Assembly (NCBI GenBank): GCA_944389685.1
Contig: CALXNF010000074.1
Coordinates: 1-17,642 of the forward strand
Direction of reading: 5' to 3'
Source of the DNA: an uncultured Alphaproteobacteria bacterium
Lineage (GTDB): Bacteria; Pseudomonadota; Alphaproteobacteria; Rs-D84
DNA: 17,642 bases
In this document: one piece after another, positions 5,953 through 13,380 of the stretch
Layout of the letters: each line of letters begins with the position of its first letter
How positions within the stretch are numbered: the stretch's first letter is position 1
Program-made: the position numbers and the translations under genes
Notes under the pieces: generated by a model
Seen by the model: only the letters and a program-made list of their open reading frames with translations
The model's database searches: none
Told to the model about the DNA's origin: nothing

Positions 5953-7659
5953 ATGACGTTCCCAATATTGATATTTTTTGGTATATTATTTTTGTTAGTC
6001 TGCGTTTTACGGGTTGCCCGTATAGGAGCATTAGTGGCGTTTTTGTTTGCCGGTATAATATCTGGACCTTATTTATTAAATCTATTTCAATTATCAGAAA
6101 CCTGGACCTTTCTTGGGGATCTGGGTATATTATTTTTATGGTTTAATCTTGGACTTGGCATAAATATGCACCGTTTATTGGAAATGCGCCATACGATTTT
6201 TGGTTTTGGTGCGGGGCAGGTATTAATGGTCGCTGTGATGCTGTTCCCGATTTTAGCTAGTTTTACTTCTTGGTCGATTCTTGGCTGCATAATGGTTGCA
6301 TTGTTGTTGGCTATGTCAAGTACATCAGCTGATATTCAGTTTCTAACAGATAGTAATAAGTTAAATACAAATATGGGGCGGCAGACCTTTTCGATTTTAC
6401 TTTTCCAAGATTTATTATCAATACCTTTACTTGCCATGTTGCCCGTTTTTGCTGGTAAGACATTTAATTTAGGGGCAACAGCGATAGATATTTTGGTTTT
6501 ATCGATTGCTTTGATTTTAGGTGTTGTGATAGTCGGTCGTTTCATTTTAAACCCACTGATGAAGCTTGTTGCTAAATTAAAATCTAGAGAAGCATTTTTA
6601 CTTGCGATAATGATAATGATTATTGTAGGTGCTGTGGCTATGGATTTGATGGGATTGCCAACTGGTTTAGGGGCGTTCTTAGCAGGTATGCTATTATCAG
6701 AAACGATTTATCGACATCAGGTAAGTGCAGAAATATCACCTTATTCTATGCTGTTCATGGCGTTCTTTTTTGTAGCATTGGGAATGGGGTTAGATTTATC
6801 ACTGCTTGGGAAATATTGGTATGTGGTATTAATTGGTGTAATAGTTTTGGTCGTTATAAAATTTAGTGCCATTTTCATAGTTGCTCGTGTACGTAATGTT
6901 TCCGTTCCTGACGCAGCAATGATTGCATTGATACTGGCGCAGGGCGGGGAATTCGGTTTGCTAATGTTGCAAACGATGAAAGTTGCGGGTATAGACGCGT
7001 TGCCTCAAGCTCATCAAGAAATTCTGACCGCCATAATTATCGTATCAATAATGTTAACGCCTATATTGATGGCAATATTTGATATTTTACGGAAGAAGGG
7101 ATGGATTTTGTCTAACTACCCTATAAAATCTGTTGAAGACAAAGAACATGGCGTTAAACCAAGTGTAATAATATGCGGCTTTGGGCGAGTCGGTCAAATT
7201 ATTGCCGAGATGTTAACTGCAGAAAATATACCATATATTGCAATAGATTTAGATGTAAATGCCGTTATGCTTGGAAGGGAACGGGGGTTTAACGTCGTAT
7301 ACGGCAATACAAGTAGTGATGCCGTGTTGCGCGATTTCGGTTTAATGCCGCGTCGTACAAAAGCCGTAATTGTCGCATTAGATAATGTAAGTACAGCTCG
7401 TGATACTATATTAACAGTGCGAAATATTGCACCAAGGGTAAAGATATTTGCACGTGCGCGAAATCTTGCAGATAGTAAGGAGTTATTAAAAGAGGGGGTT
7501 ACAGAAGTTTTACCGGAAACGATAGAATCTTCATTTATCTTAGGGCGAGGTTTGCTTTTGCACTTAGGGGTGACGGAAAAGCGAGTAAACGATTTGCTAG
7601 ATGACTTACGTGCTGATAATTATGCCGGCGTTGGTAAGACAATAGCAGATAATGCTTAA
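5953..7659 (+). CDS. KefB/KefC-type monovalent cation:proton antiporter (CPA2) with RCK domain
   Basis: Inner-membrane transporter of the CPA2 family, likely exporting K+ or Na+ in exchange for H+. Residues 1-380 form about 12-13 membrane segments with family features: GALVAFLFAGIISGPYLL (25-42), LLFQDLLSIPLLAMLP (149-164) as in KefC, GLPTGLGAFLAGMLLSE (234-250) and ILAQGGEFGLL (327-337). Residues 403-520 are a Rossmann RCK/TrkA-N domain with GFGRVG (409-414) and an acidic IDLD at the end of strand 2, suiting NAD(H) binding and gating. Unlike E. coli KefC there is little sequence after the RCK domain, and no KefF/KefG-type ancillary gene nearby, so glutathione gating is uncertain. GGAGAG lies 5 nt before the ATG. 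A terminator follows. The choice between kefB, kefC and ybaL cannot be made. Confidence 0.9.
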   Translation: MTFPILIFFGILFLLVCVLRVARIGALVAFLFAGIISGPYLLNLFQLSETWTFLGDLGILFLWFNLGLGINMHRLLEMRHTIFGFGAGQVLMVAVMLFPILASFTSWSILGCIMVALLLAMSSTSADIQFLTDSNKLNTNMGRQTFSILLFQDLLSIPLLAMLPVFAGKTFNLGATAIDILVLSIALILGVVIVGRFILNPLMKLVAKLKSREAFLLAIMIMIIVGAVAMDLMGLPTGLGAFLAGMLLSETIYRHQVSAEISPYSMLFMAFFFVALGMGLDLSLLGKYWYVVLIGVIVLVVIKFSAIFIVARVRNVSVPDAAMIALILAQGGEFGLLMLQTMKVAGIDALPQAHQEILTAIIIVSIMLTPILMAIFDILRKKGWILSNYPIKSVEDKEHGVKPSVIICGFGRVGQIIAEMLTAENIPYIAIDLDVNAVMLGRERGFNVVYGNTSSDAVLRDFGLMPRRTKAVIVALDNVSTARDTILTVRNIAPRVKIFARARNLADSKELLKEGVTEVLPETIESSFILGRGLLLHLGVTEKRVNDLLDDLRADNYAGVGKTIADNA

Positions 7660-7679
7660 AATATTTGAATAAAAATAAT

Positions 7680-7701
7680 AAAGGTCCCTGAGGGGACTTT
7701 T
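7680..7701 (+). terminator. Rho-independent terminator after the antiporter gene
   Basis: AAAGGTCCC (7680-7688), loop TGAG, GGGACTTTT (7693-7701): a 9-bp stem with one G-U pair ending in a short T run. It closes the dacA-to-antiporter operon. Confidence 0.8.
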
Positions 7702-7705
7702 ATAT

Positions 7706-7734
7706 TTGCTTTTATAAGCTTCTGTTGTTATATT
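7706..7734 (+). promoter_or_regulatory. lspA-yidC promoter
   Basis: TTGCTT (7706-7711) and TATATT (7729-7734) with a 17-bp spacer, just after the terminator. The predicted start is near 7741, and GGGGAAG (7744-7750) lies 5 nt before the ATG, giving a leader of about 15 nt. Confidence 0.7.
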
Positions 7735-7755
7735 TTCTGAAACGGGGAAGAAAAG

Positions 7756-8304
7756 ATGAAAAGTAAAGTTTGGAAATATATCGGAATAATTTTGGCGGCA
7801 GTGTTTGTCGATCAATTAACTAAAGGAATTTTATTATACCTGATAACGGGAAGCGTACCTTTATATGGTCCTGCATGGGACGTTGTTGGGGTGCCTTATT
7901 TGATGACGCAAGTATGTAATATCTTTAATATAGTATTTACGTGGAATCCTGGGGCTTCTTTTTCTATGCTGCGCGCAATAGGTGAAGCTGCGCCAATGGT
8001 TATAATATTAGGAACTAGTTTCATCATAGGGTTCCTTGCTTATTACTTGTTTACCAGGGCCCCAAAATATGAGAAAGCACCGCTGGCACTTATAGTTGGG
8101 GGAGCAATTGGTAATTTGATAGATCGTGTTCGTTTCGGTGCTGTAATTGATTTTTTAGACTTTCATATAGGGGGCTGGCATTATCCGGCATTTAATGTGG
8201 CGGATATGTGTATTGTTATTGGTGTTGCTTGGTTAATATTAAATTTTGTATTAGCACGTCGTCGTTGTATAAATTCAGTTAAATCAAATAAGGGTGGTAA
8301 ATAA
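7756..8304 (+). CDS. lspA: Lipoprotein signal peptidase (signal peptidase II)
   Basis: Inner-membrane aspartyl protease that cleaves signal peptides from diacylglyceryl-modified prolipoproteins. The 182-residue protein has four membrane segments and the family motifs: VDQLTKG (18-24), FTWNPGASFS (61-70), GGAIGNLIDRVRFGAVIDFLDF (split: GGAIGNLIDR at 115-124 and VIDFLDF at 130-136) and FNVAD (146-150). D132 and D150 correspond to the catalytic pair. Compared with E. coli LspA there is an insert of roughly ten residues around LYGPAWDVVGVPY. The gene has its own promoter and is followed after 2 nt by yidC, so the two membrane-biogenesis genes are co-transcribed. Confidence 0.96.
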   Translation: MKSKVWKYIGIILAAVFVDQLTKGILLYLITGSVPLYGPAWDVVGVPYLMTQVCNIFNIVFTWNPGASFSMLRAIGEAAPMVIILGTSFIIGFLAYYLFTRAPKYEKAPLALIVGGAIGNLIDRVRFGAVIDFLDFHIGGWHYPAFNVADMCIVIGVAWLILNFVLARRRCINSVKSNKGGK

Positions 8305-8306
8305 TC

Positions 8307-9881
8307 ATGGTAAAATATATGGATAATAATTCTGGTTTTCAGCAGTGGAATGCGGCCCGCGATGCGACAAAGAAAAAGTCTCCTTTTTTGGGGATGCTTT
8401 GGTGGTTTGTGTTGTTCTTGACCGCTTGGTGGGTAATGTCATGGTGGATGGGACCTAAACAAGTTCAACAAAATGCGGAAGTACAAGAAATAGAAACCGT
8501 CGATTTGTCAAAAGTTCCCGTAACGAAAATTTCTTCCGATGATTTAACGGCCGATGTTCAAGGGTTGCGTATATCGAAGATAGAATTATTAAAATTCGCG
8601 GCAGATGCATCTAATGCTGAAAGCGGGCCTGTGACGTTATTGGGCGCAGACGGGGCTTTTGCAGAAGTTGGTTTGCTATCAACTGGTACCGCGGCACCTG
8701 TCGCAACAACAGTATGGTCAGAAAAAAATGACGCGGCAACGTGGAAGAACTCTGATGGGGTAGAGTTTTCAAGAACTATAAAAATTGACGGTTATGTAAT
8801 ATCAATTGCTGATACAATAAAAAATGCGTCAAATAAAGAAATTTCTGTTGCACCTTATGCGCGAATTGTACGTGCGAATGATATGGTATCGTCTGCGGGG
8901 GTTTATACAGGTGCAGTGGCATTTGTAAATTCGGACCTAGAACATGAAGATTGGCCACGGATAACAAAAAAATCATATGCGTATTCCACGACAAACGGTT
9001 TTATCGGTTTCGTTGATCAATACTGGGAAACGGTTTTATCTATAGATAGCGCGGATCAGACCATGCGGGTTAAAGCATTAGGGAATATGTTCCAGGCAGA
9101 TGCCGCTGCAAACGTAGTTGCCGTACCTGTTGGTGCCGAGAAAACAATAACTACTAATTTATATATGGGGCCACGTGATCGAAAGGAATTGTTAGAGGCA
9201 AATACTATAATTACAGGAATTGATCAAACGGTTGATTACGGTTGGTTCTGGTTCTTTGTTCGACCGATATTATGGTTACTGCATATATTGAATTCTTTGG
9301 TTATGAATTATGGGGTTGCAATAATTATAATGACTTTATTATTGCGTTTGGCAATGTGGCCATTGACCAGGAAATCATATGTGTCTATGATGGCAATGCA
9401 GAAAATGCAACCAGAAATGGCGCGTATACAAAAGTTATATGCAAACGATAAAGCTCGTATGCAAATGGAAATGATGCGCCTATACCAGACACATAAAACG
9501 TCGCCGATGTCTGGATGTCTGCCGATGTTGATACAGATACCTATATTCTTTGCGTTATATAAAGCACTGTTGATATCTGTACAGATGCGTAGCGCGCACT
9601 TTTTGTGGATATCTGATTTAGCGTCAATGGATCCGTATTTCATATTGCCAATATTGATGGGATTAACGATGTGGTTCCAACAGCATTTGCAGACGGCGTC
9701 AACAACTGATAACGCCAATAAAAATGATGTGACCGTTCAGACGCAGAAAGCAATGAAATGGATGCCATTAATATTTACAGTCTTATTTGCTTGGATGCCA
9801 GCAGGGTTGGTGTTGTATTGGACTGTATCAAATATATTTGGTATAGGTCAGATGTATTATATTAAACGTATAAATAAGTGA
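8307..9881 (+). CDS. yidC: Membrane protein insertase YidC
   Basis: Inserts and folds inner-membrane proteins alone or with SecYEG. Membrane segment 1 is at 28-47 (LGMLWWFVLFLTAWWVMSWW). A periplasmic beta-sandwich domain spans about 75-300. The conserved insertase core follows: YGVAIIIMTLLLRLAMWPLT (335-354) with the groove arginine R347, a cytoplasmic coiled-coil hairpin rich in Met (359-397), SPMSGCLPMLIQIPIFFALY (399-418), and two last segments (PYFILPILMGLTMW, WMPLIFTVLFAWMPAGLVLY). At 524 residues it is slightly shorter than E. coli YidC. The first ATG (8307) has AAGGGTGG about 10 nt upstream; a start at the second ATG (8319, MDNNSG) is possible and resembles other YidC starts. rnpA-yidD, the usual neighbours, are absent; lspA precedes it instead. 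Confidence 0.96.
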   Translation: MVKYMDNNSGFQQWNAARDATKKKSPFLGMLWWFVLFLTAWWVMSWWMGPKQVQQNAEVQEIETVDLSKVPVTKISSDDLTADVQGLRISKIELLKFAADASNAESGPVTLLGADGAFAEVGLLSTGTAAPVATTVWSEKNDAATWKNSDGVEFSRTIKIDGYVISIADTIKNASNKEISVAPYARIVRANDMVSSAGVYTGAVAFVNSDLEHEDWPRITKKSYAYSTTNGFIGFVDQYWETVLSIDSADQTMRVKALGNMFQADAAANVVAVPVGAEKTITTNLYMGPRDRKELLEANTIITGIDQTVDYGWFWFFVRPILWLLHILNSLVMNYGVAIIIMTLLLRLAMWPLTRKSYVSMMAMQKMQPEMARIQKLYANDKARMQMEMMRLYQTHKTSPMSGCLPMLIQIPIFFALYKALLISVQMRSAHFLWISDLASMDPYFILPILMGLTMWFQQHLQTASTTDNANKNDVTVQTQKAMKWMPLIFTVLFAWMPAGLVLYWTVSNIFGIGQMYYIKRINK

Positions 9882-9913
9882 TTAAAGCGCCGTTATAGGC
9901 GCTTTAATTTTTT
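9882..9913. terminator. Terminator of yidC shared with the convergent small gene
   Basis: TTAAAGCGCC (9882-9891) and GGCGCTTTAA (9898-9907) form a perfect 10-bp stem with loop GTTATA, then TTTTTT on the plus strand. It starts immediately after the yidC stop. The TAA of the opposing gene lies in the loop and its last codons are in the stem. Confidence 0.88.
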
Positions 9914-10243
9914 ATATAATGCTTTTGGCGTTTGAATGGTTGGTGCATGCATATTTAAATAATATTTACACAGATTAACGCAAGTTTTTATATTTGTTGC
10001 ATGAGCGTTTAAATTTGGAGCAGTGTTGTTTTTTATTTTTATGAAACACCACCCATTAAGTTCTAATAAATGCATAGACCTAGCAGTTAACGTGATAGGA
10101 ATGATATAACCCTTACACACGAATTGAAGCATCATATATTGTTTGTTCTTTATTGGAAATATCGGTGCACAATGTCGCGGTGGTCGACATAATAGGCGCG
10201 GTAAAAATTTAGAAGTGTTTTTTGAAAATCCAATGATAATCAT
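9893..10243 (-). CDS. Small protein of unknown function
   Basis: I do not recognise this 116-residue protein. It is basic and has no signal peptide. The N-terminal two thirds, GFSKNTSKFLPRLLCR (5-20), RHCAPIFPIKNK (23-34), YMMLQFV and GWCFIKI, have a globular look with a conserved-seeming His24-Cys25 pair. The C-terminal part is helical and Lys-rich (KALYKKLKRL). The I-GFS...R...H pattern recalls small NlpC/P60- or permuted-papain-like hydrolases, but this is only an impression. AAAGG lies 8 nt before the ATG, which supports translation. It follows the 10270-10620 gene by 26 nt on the same strand, and its 3' end is built into the yidC terminator hairpin. It could be a real lineage-specific gene or a chance frame. 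Confidence 0.65.
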   Translation of the reverse strand: MIIIGFSKNTSKFLPRLLCRPPRHCAPIFPIKNKQYMMLQFVCKGYIIPITLTARSMHLLELNGWCFIKIKNNTAPNLNAHATNIKTCVNLCKYYLNMHAPTIQTPKALYKKLKRL

Positions 10244-10269
10244 ATTAAAAACCTTTTATTTGAAAGAAA

Positions 10270-10620
10270 TTATTCAATCCAACCGCGTTTTTTTGCGGCA
10301 CAACCCAGTACGTCCATTGCGCGTCGCCATAAATCTGCGGCTTTGTTTTCTGCCCAGATATATTGATGGGGGGCTCTGCGTTTATCACCGAAACGTTTCA
10401 TTACGTTTAATTGTTCTTCGGTAATCTGCCCAGATAAATAAAGCTTTGTAATTAACGTTTCTACGTCCAACAGTTCGCAAGGCTTACGCGTAGAAATGAT
10501 TTTGTTTCGGGCGAAACCATTTTGCACGGATTTAGAATATAGGAACCAGAACCATAATTGCTCAGCGTTTTGAAATTTTTCTGCACAGTAAGTTGCGTTT
10601 GATACGTTTTGAGTTTTCAT
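10270..10620 (-). CDS. Conserved-looking small protein of unknown function
   Basis: I recognise no named family. The 116-residue protein is mostly helical and soluble, with no signal peptide or membrane segment. It is rich in Trp (residues 23, 25, 90, 98 and 114) and Lys/Arg. Blocks that look conserved are AEQLWFWFLYSKSVQNG (19-35), KPCELLDVETLITKLYLSGQ (46-65), and ITEEQLNVMKRFGDKRRAPH (66-85) followed by a short QYIWAENKAADLW helix. The ELLDVETLI...LYLSGQIT.EQL..MK.FG layout suggests a compact helical DNA- or protein-binding fold, which is inference. The start is secure: AAAGGAG lies 8 nt before the ATG, and a promoter is at 10656-10684. It probably forms a two-gene unit with the next gene downstream (26-nt gap). 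It is separated from virB10 by two hairpins. Confidence 0.82.
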   Translation of the reverse strand: MKTQNVSNATYCAEKFQNAEQLWFWFLYSKSVQNGFARNKIISTRKPCELLDVETLITKLYLSGQITEEQLNVMKRFGDKRRAPHQYIWAENKAADLWRRAMDVLGCAAKKRGWIE

Positions 10621-10655
10621 TTTCTCTACTCCTTTTATCTGTTGTATAAATGTGA

Positions 10656-10684
10656 TATATAACCAAATAATTGTAGTCTGTAAA
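10656..10684 (-). promoter_or_regulatory. Promoter of the two small minus-strand genes
   Basis: Minus-strand TTTACA (10679-10684) and TATATA (10656-10661) with a 17-bp spacer, about 35 bp upstream of the ATG at 10620. An inverted repeat CAACC-TTT-GGTTG (10691-10703) lies just upstream of the -35 box and could be a regulator site. Confidence 0.55.
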
Positions 10685-10707
10685 AGATTACAACCTTTGG
10701 TTGAAAG

Positions 10708-10729
10708 ACGAATCAGAAATTCGATTCGT
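10708..10729. repeat. Inverted repeat in the virB10/small-gene spacer
   Basis: ACGAATC (10708-10714) and GATTCGT (10723-10729) form a 7-bp stem over an 8-nt loop. Its role is unclear. The 10621-10918 spacer as a whole holds a promoter, this repeat and two terminator-like hairpins, and no credible gene. Confidence 0.4.
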
Positions 10730-10794
10730 TTTAGGATTTTTTCTTTTGTGCTCGAATCGATAAAATGTTAAGTTTTATAAGTTCGTGCAAATTA

Positions 10795-10817
10795 AAATGC
10801 GCCCCAAAGGCGCATTT
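10795..10817 (-). terminator. Second hairpin downstream of virB10
   Basis: AAATGCGCC (10795-10803) and GGCGCATTT (10809-10817) form a perfect 9-bp stem with loop CCAAA. Read on the minus strand it ends in ATTTTAATTT, which suits a backup terminator for the virB operon. Confidence 0.6.
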
Positions 10818-10887
10818 GTTAAATGATATTTATATATTTGTGTGTTAGTTAAATAATGATACCTCCATAAAATTTCAATACATTGTT

Positions 10888-10914
10888 AAAAATAACCCCG
10901 CGTTTTAGCGGGGG
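10888..10914 (-). terminator. Rho-independent terminator of the virB8-9-10 operon
   Basis: CCCCGC (10896-10901), loop GTTTTA, GCGGGG (10908-10913). On the minus strand the GC-only stem is followed by TTATTTTT. It begins a few bases after the virB10 stop codon. Confidence 0.8.
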
Positions 10915-10918
10915 ATTT

Positions 10919-13345
10919 TTATAGTATAGGCGGGAAACAATCACCACCAGTTTCTGGACAGCAATTAAACCCTTGTTCACCCATATCTGTATAGATTTCA
11001 CCTGGGCAGCATCCATATTCATCAGGCAAAGCCCCGCCTTCACATGTAATTACGTTCGTAACGGTTTCTGCTGTTTCCGTTGTTGTTTCTGCAAATGGAT
11101 TTTGAATTACATCTCCTTCATACGTTAAGCCTAAAATATTTTTATTGTAGTCTTCATCGCCTTCCATCCCTGTTAACCCGCCAATTTGTCCAGTTGAAGT
11201 TTGTTTTTGGGTGACAGTACCATACGTATCTGAAAATGTATCAAGTTGATTCTGGTAATATGCGTCTTGTCTGGCATTGTTGATTGCCTGATAGTTCAAG
11301 GACTGACAGTACGCAAGTACTGTTCTATAATCATAACCAGATTGTGCAATATCGCCCGCTTTAGCTGGATCTATATCCCATAAACCATCATCTGTTTTAT
11401 TTGTACAATATGTTTCAAGATTGAAAGAGCGCACCTGACCAACCCAAGAAGGATCTGAGGGGTCAACAGTTGGCTTTTCTGATACCCAGCCATCAAATCT
11501 CTTATTGCGTCCGTCTTCCAGTCTTGTATCTTTTTGAACAGTTTCAACAGAACAATCTTTCCCGTTAGCAGAACCGCAGGTGATAACCAAATCCATAGGA
11601 GAATATACGGTGATACGTGTACCTGCCGCAATTGAAAATGGTGGAATTGTATTGTCCATCGCATCAACAATTAATTTTTGAGCAACCTGATTCCATGCAG
11701 TAATGATTTCGTTCTTTGCTAATTCAGAAGAACGTATTTTACCAGATTGAACAACTGTATTATTATCCAAGTCAATCTGGTTTATAAATGCGTCTGAAAT
11801 AGGTGCAATCATATTAACTGCAGCAGGAACGATTGCTGTCAACATTGGCATAACAAGTTGTTCAACATAGTCCGTACTGCCGTGTCCTGGAACGCCTTGA
11901 CGTCCCTGAGAATCTCCAGAAAATGGAGCATTATTATCGTTGAAATTAAATTCTACTCCACTTGGTAAAATGAACTGATACCATTTTATTTCCATACGAC
12001 CAATAGATTTATAAGGCCCTGGTAATTCTCCGGCCACATAACCCAACATCAATGTACCAGTTGGTATAACAATTGTTCTGCCGTCATCTGCATAAACGTT
12101 TCTATCCACGGTTGCGCGTACAGGTAAGGATTGACCTTTTTCATATAATTTTGGGTCTGCACGAACTTCTGAAACGATTGTTGCAGGAATTGGTTTATAT
12201 TGACGTAAAACAAATCTTCTATCAAATGGGTCAGATGAAAATACCGCTGTGCCGCTTGTCCCCACAATTATATCTGATTTCGGTGCTGCTTTTAGGTTTA
12301 ATCCTACTATTTTTTTGCTGTCCTCTGGTAGTGCGCCCACCTGAATCCCCATTTCTTCGTCGGTTAATTGTCTGGCCTTTGCGCCACTCTTCTCATTTAT
12401 AGGATTAGACAGCTGTGGTAACGCCCCGTTTTGTATCGTCGTATAACCTATGTGTTCCGCATCGGTACCGATTTTCTGTGCGTTGTTATTTATATCTGTT
12501 ATGATACCGTTATCTGGGTTATAGACGCCTGTCGGATTTTCACAATTCTTATCAGAAAAAGGATAATAATAATATGTTCCACCCAGCGGACGAATCCAAC
12601 CGCTTTGTACACCAGATAGATTATAACCCGGCATTGCGAAATCAGAACACGCCTCCGGCGGACGAACATATTCTGGTTCGGTCGCAACAATCTCGACCTT
12701 TTCTTGCGGTATCGGTTTTTCATCAAATACAAAAGAATCCGACGGTGCAATTATTTCTAAGTCTTCTTTTATTTCCTCTTTATAGACTGGTTCTTTTACT
12801 GGTTCCGGTTCTGCTATTATTGGTTCTGGTTCCGGTTCTGGTAATTCCACTTTTTTTGCCCCCAAAACTAAAACCACCTTTTCAGTGTTTTTCATAATGT
12901 CAGGATTGCTTGCTGCACGCCAATCTATGTATAATGCAGCAGCATGCGCATCTTCGTACGTAGTCGGTTTATAGGTTAAATCAATAGAACAAGAAGTATT
13001 AGAATCAATCGTTATACCCGTCGTGCAGGTATTCTTTTGCGTTAACCCTTTTGCTTCTTCTGAAATTCGAACGTCCATAATTTTTACAGCGTCGCTTGCA
13101 GAAATTTTTATCGTTTCATTATCCGTATCACCAACCGTGACATTCGTCATTTCTATTGAATCAGGTACTATGTTTAATATTATAGCTACGTCATCAACGT
13201 TTTCTATTTTATTTTCTTCTTTTTTAGTAAGCAAAAGAGTTAATAAAATTAAAACAACTATAAACGCAGCCGCCAGCAACAACCATTGAATGTGCTTTGG
13301 TGTGTTTTTTCTTAAATCAGAAAATTGCTGTTTTAACTTATTCAT
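10919..13345 (-). CDS. virB10: VirB10/TrbI-family type IV secretion scaffold protein with Ig-like domain and Cys-rich tail
   Basis: VirB10 spans the envelope from inner membrane to outer-membrane pore and couples energy to substrate passage. In the 808 residues: cytoplasmic start, membrane segment 20-39, then a beta-rich region (55-163) with spaced Cys107/Cys119 and SCSIDLTYKP, resembling an ASH/choice-of-anchor Ig fold. A Pro-Glu linker follows (168-195), then a poorly conserved middle. The TrbI domain is at about 375-587 (PVRATVDRNVYADDGRTIVI at 408-427, PTGTLMLGY, GHGSTDYVEQLVMPMLTAI at 487-505, IPPFSIAAGTRITVYSPMDL at 567-586). Family members normally end near here; this one continues 220 residues and finishes with six cysteines between 768 and 803 (C, CC, CC, C). 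The frame extends to a TTG at 13357, but the ATG at 13345 (MNKLKQQ) is preferred. It is last in the virB8-9-10 operon. DotG/IcmE is a related alternative name. Confidence 0.9.
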   Translation of the reverse strand: MNKLKQQFSDLRKNTPKHIQWLLLAAAFIVVLILLTLLLTKKEENKIENVDDVAIILNIVPDSIEMTNVTVGDTDNETIKISASDAVKIMDVRISEEAKGLTQKNTCTTGITIDSNTSCSIDLTYKPTTYEDAHAAALYIDWRAASNPDIMKNTEKVVLVLGAKKVELPEPEPEPIIAEPEPVKEPVYKEEIKEDLEIIAPSDSFVFDEKPIPQEKVEIVATEPEYVRPPEACSDFAMPGYNLSGVQSGWIRPLGGTYYYYPFSDKNCENPTGVYNPDNGIITDINNNAQKIGTDAEHIGYTTIQNGALPQLSNPINEKSGAKARQLTDEEMGIQVGALPEDSKKIVGLNLKAAPKSDIIVGTSGTAVFSSDPFDRRFVLRQYKPIPATIVSEVRADPKLYEKGQSLPVRATVDRNVYADDGRTIVIPTGTLMLGYVAGELPGPYKSIGRMEIKWYQFILPSGVEFNFNDNNAPFSGDSQGRQGVPGHGSTDYVEQLVMPMLTAIVPAAVNMIAPISDAFINQIDLDNNTVVQSGKIRSSELAKNEIITAWNQVAQKLIVDAMDNTIPPFSIAAGTRITVYSPMDLVITCGSANGKDCSVETVQKDTRLEDGRNKRFDGWVSEKPTVDPSDPSWVGQVRSFNLETYCTNKTDDGLWDIDPAKAGDIAQSGYDYRTVLAYCQSLNYQAINNARQDAYYQNQLDTFSDTYGTVTQKQTSTGQIGGLTGMEGDEDYNKNILGLTYEGDVIQNPFAETTTETAETVTNVITCEGGALPDEYGCCPGEIYTDMGEQGFNCCPETGGDCFPPIL

Positions 13346-13380
13346 GTTCGCCCGCAATTAAATTATAAGTATCAATGGTT

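Noticed and set aside
10143..10424. Plus-strand frame across the two small minus-strand genes
   Set aside because: No ribosome-binding site or protein-like conservation; it is antisense to better-supported frames.
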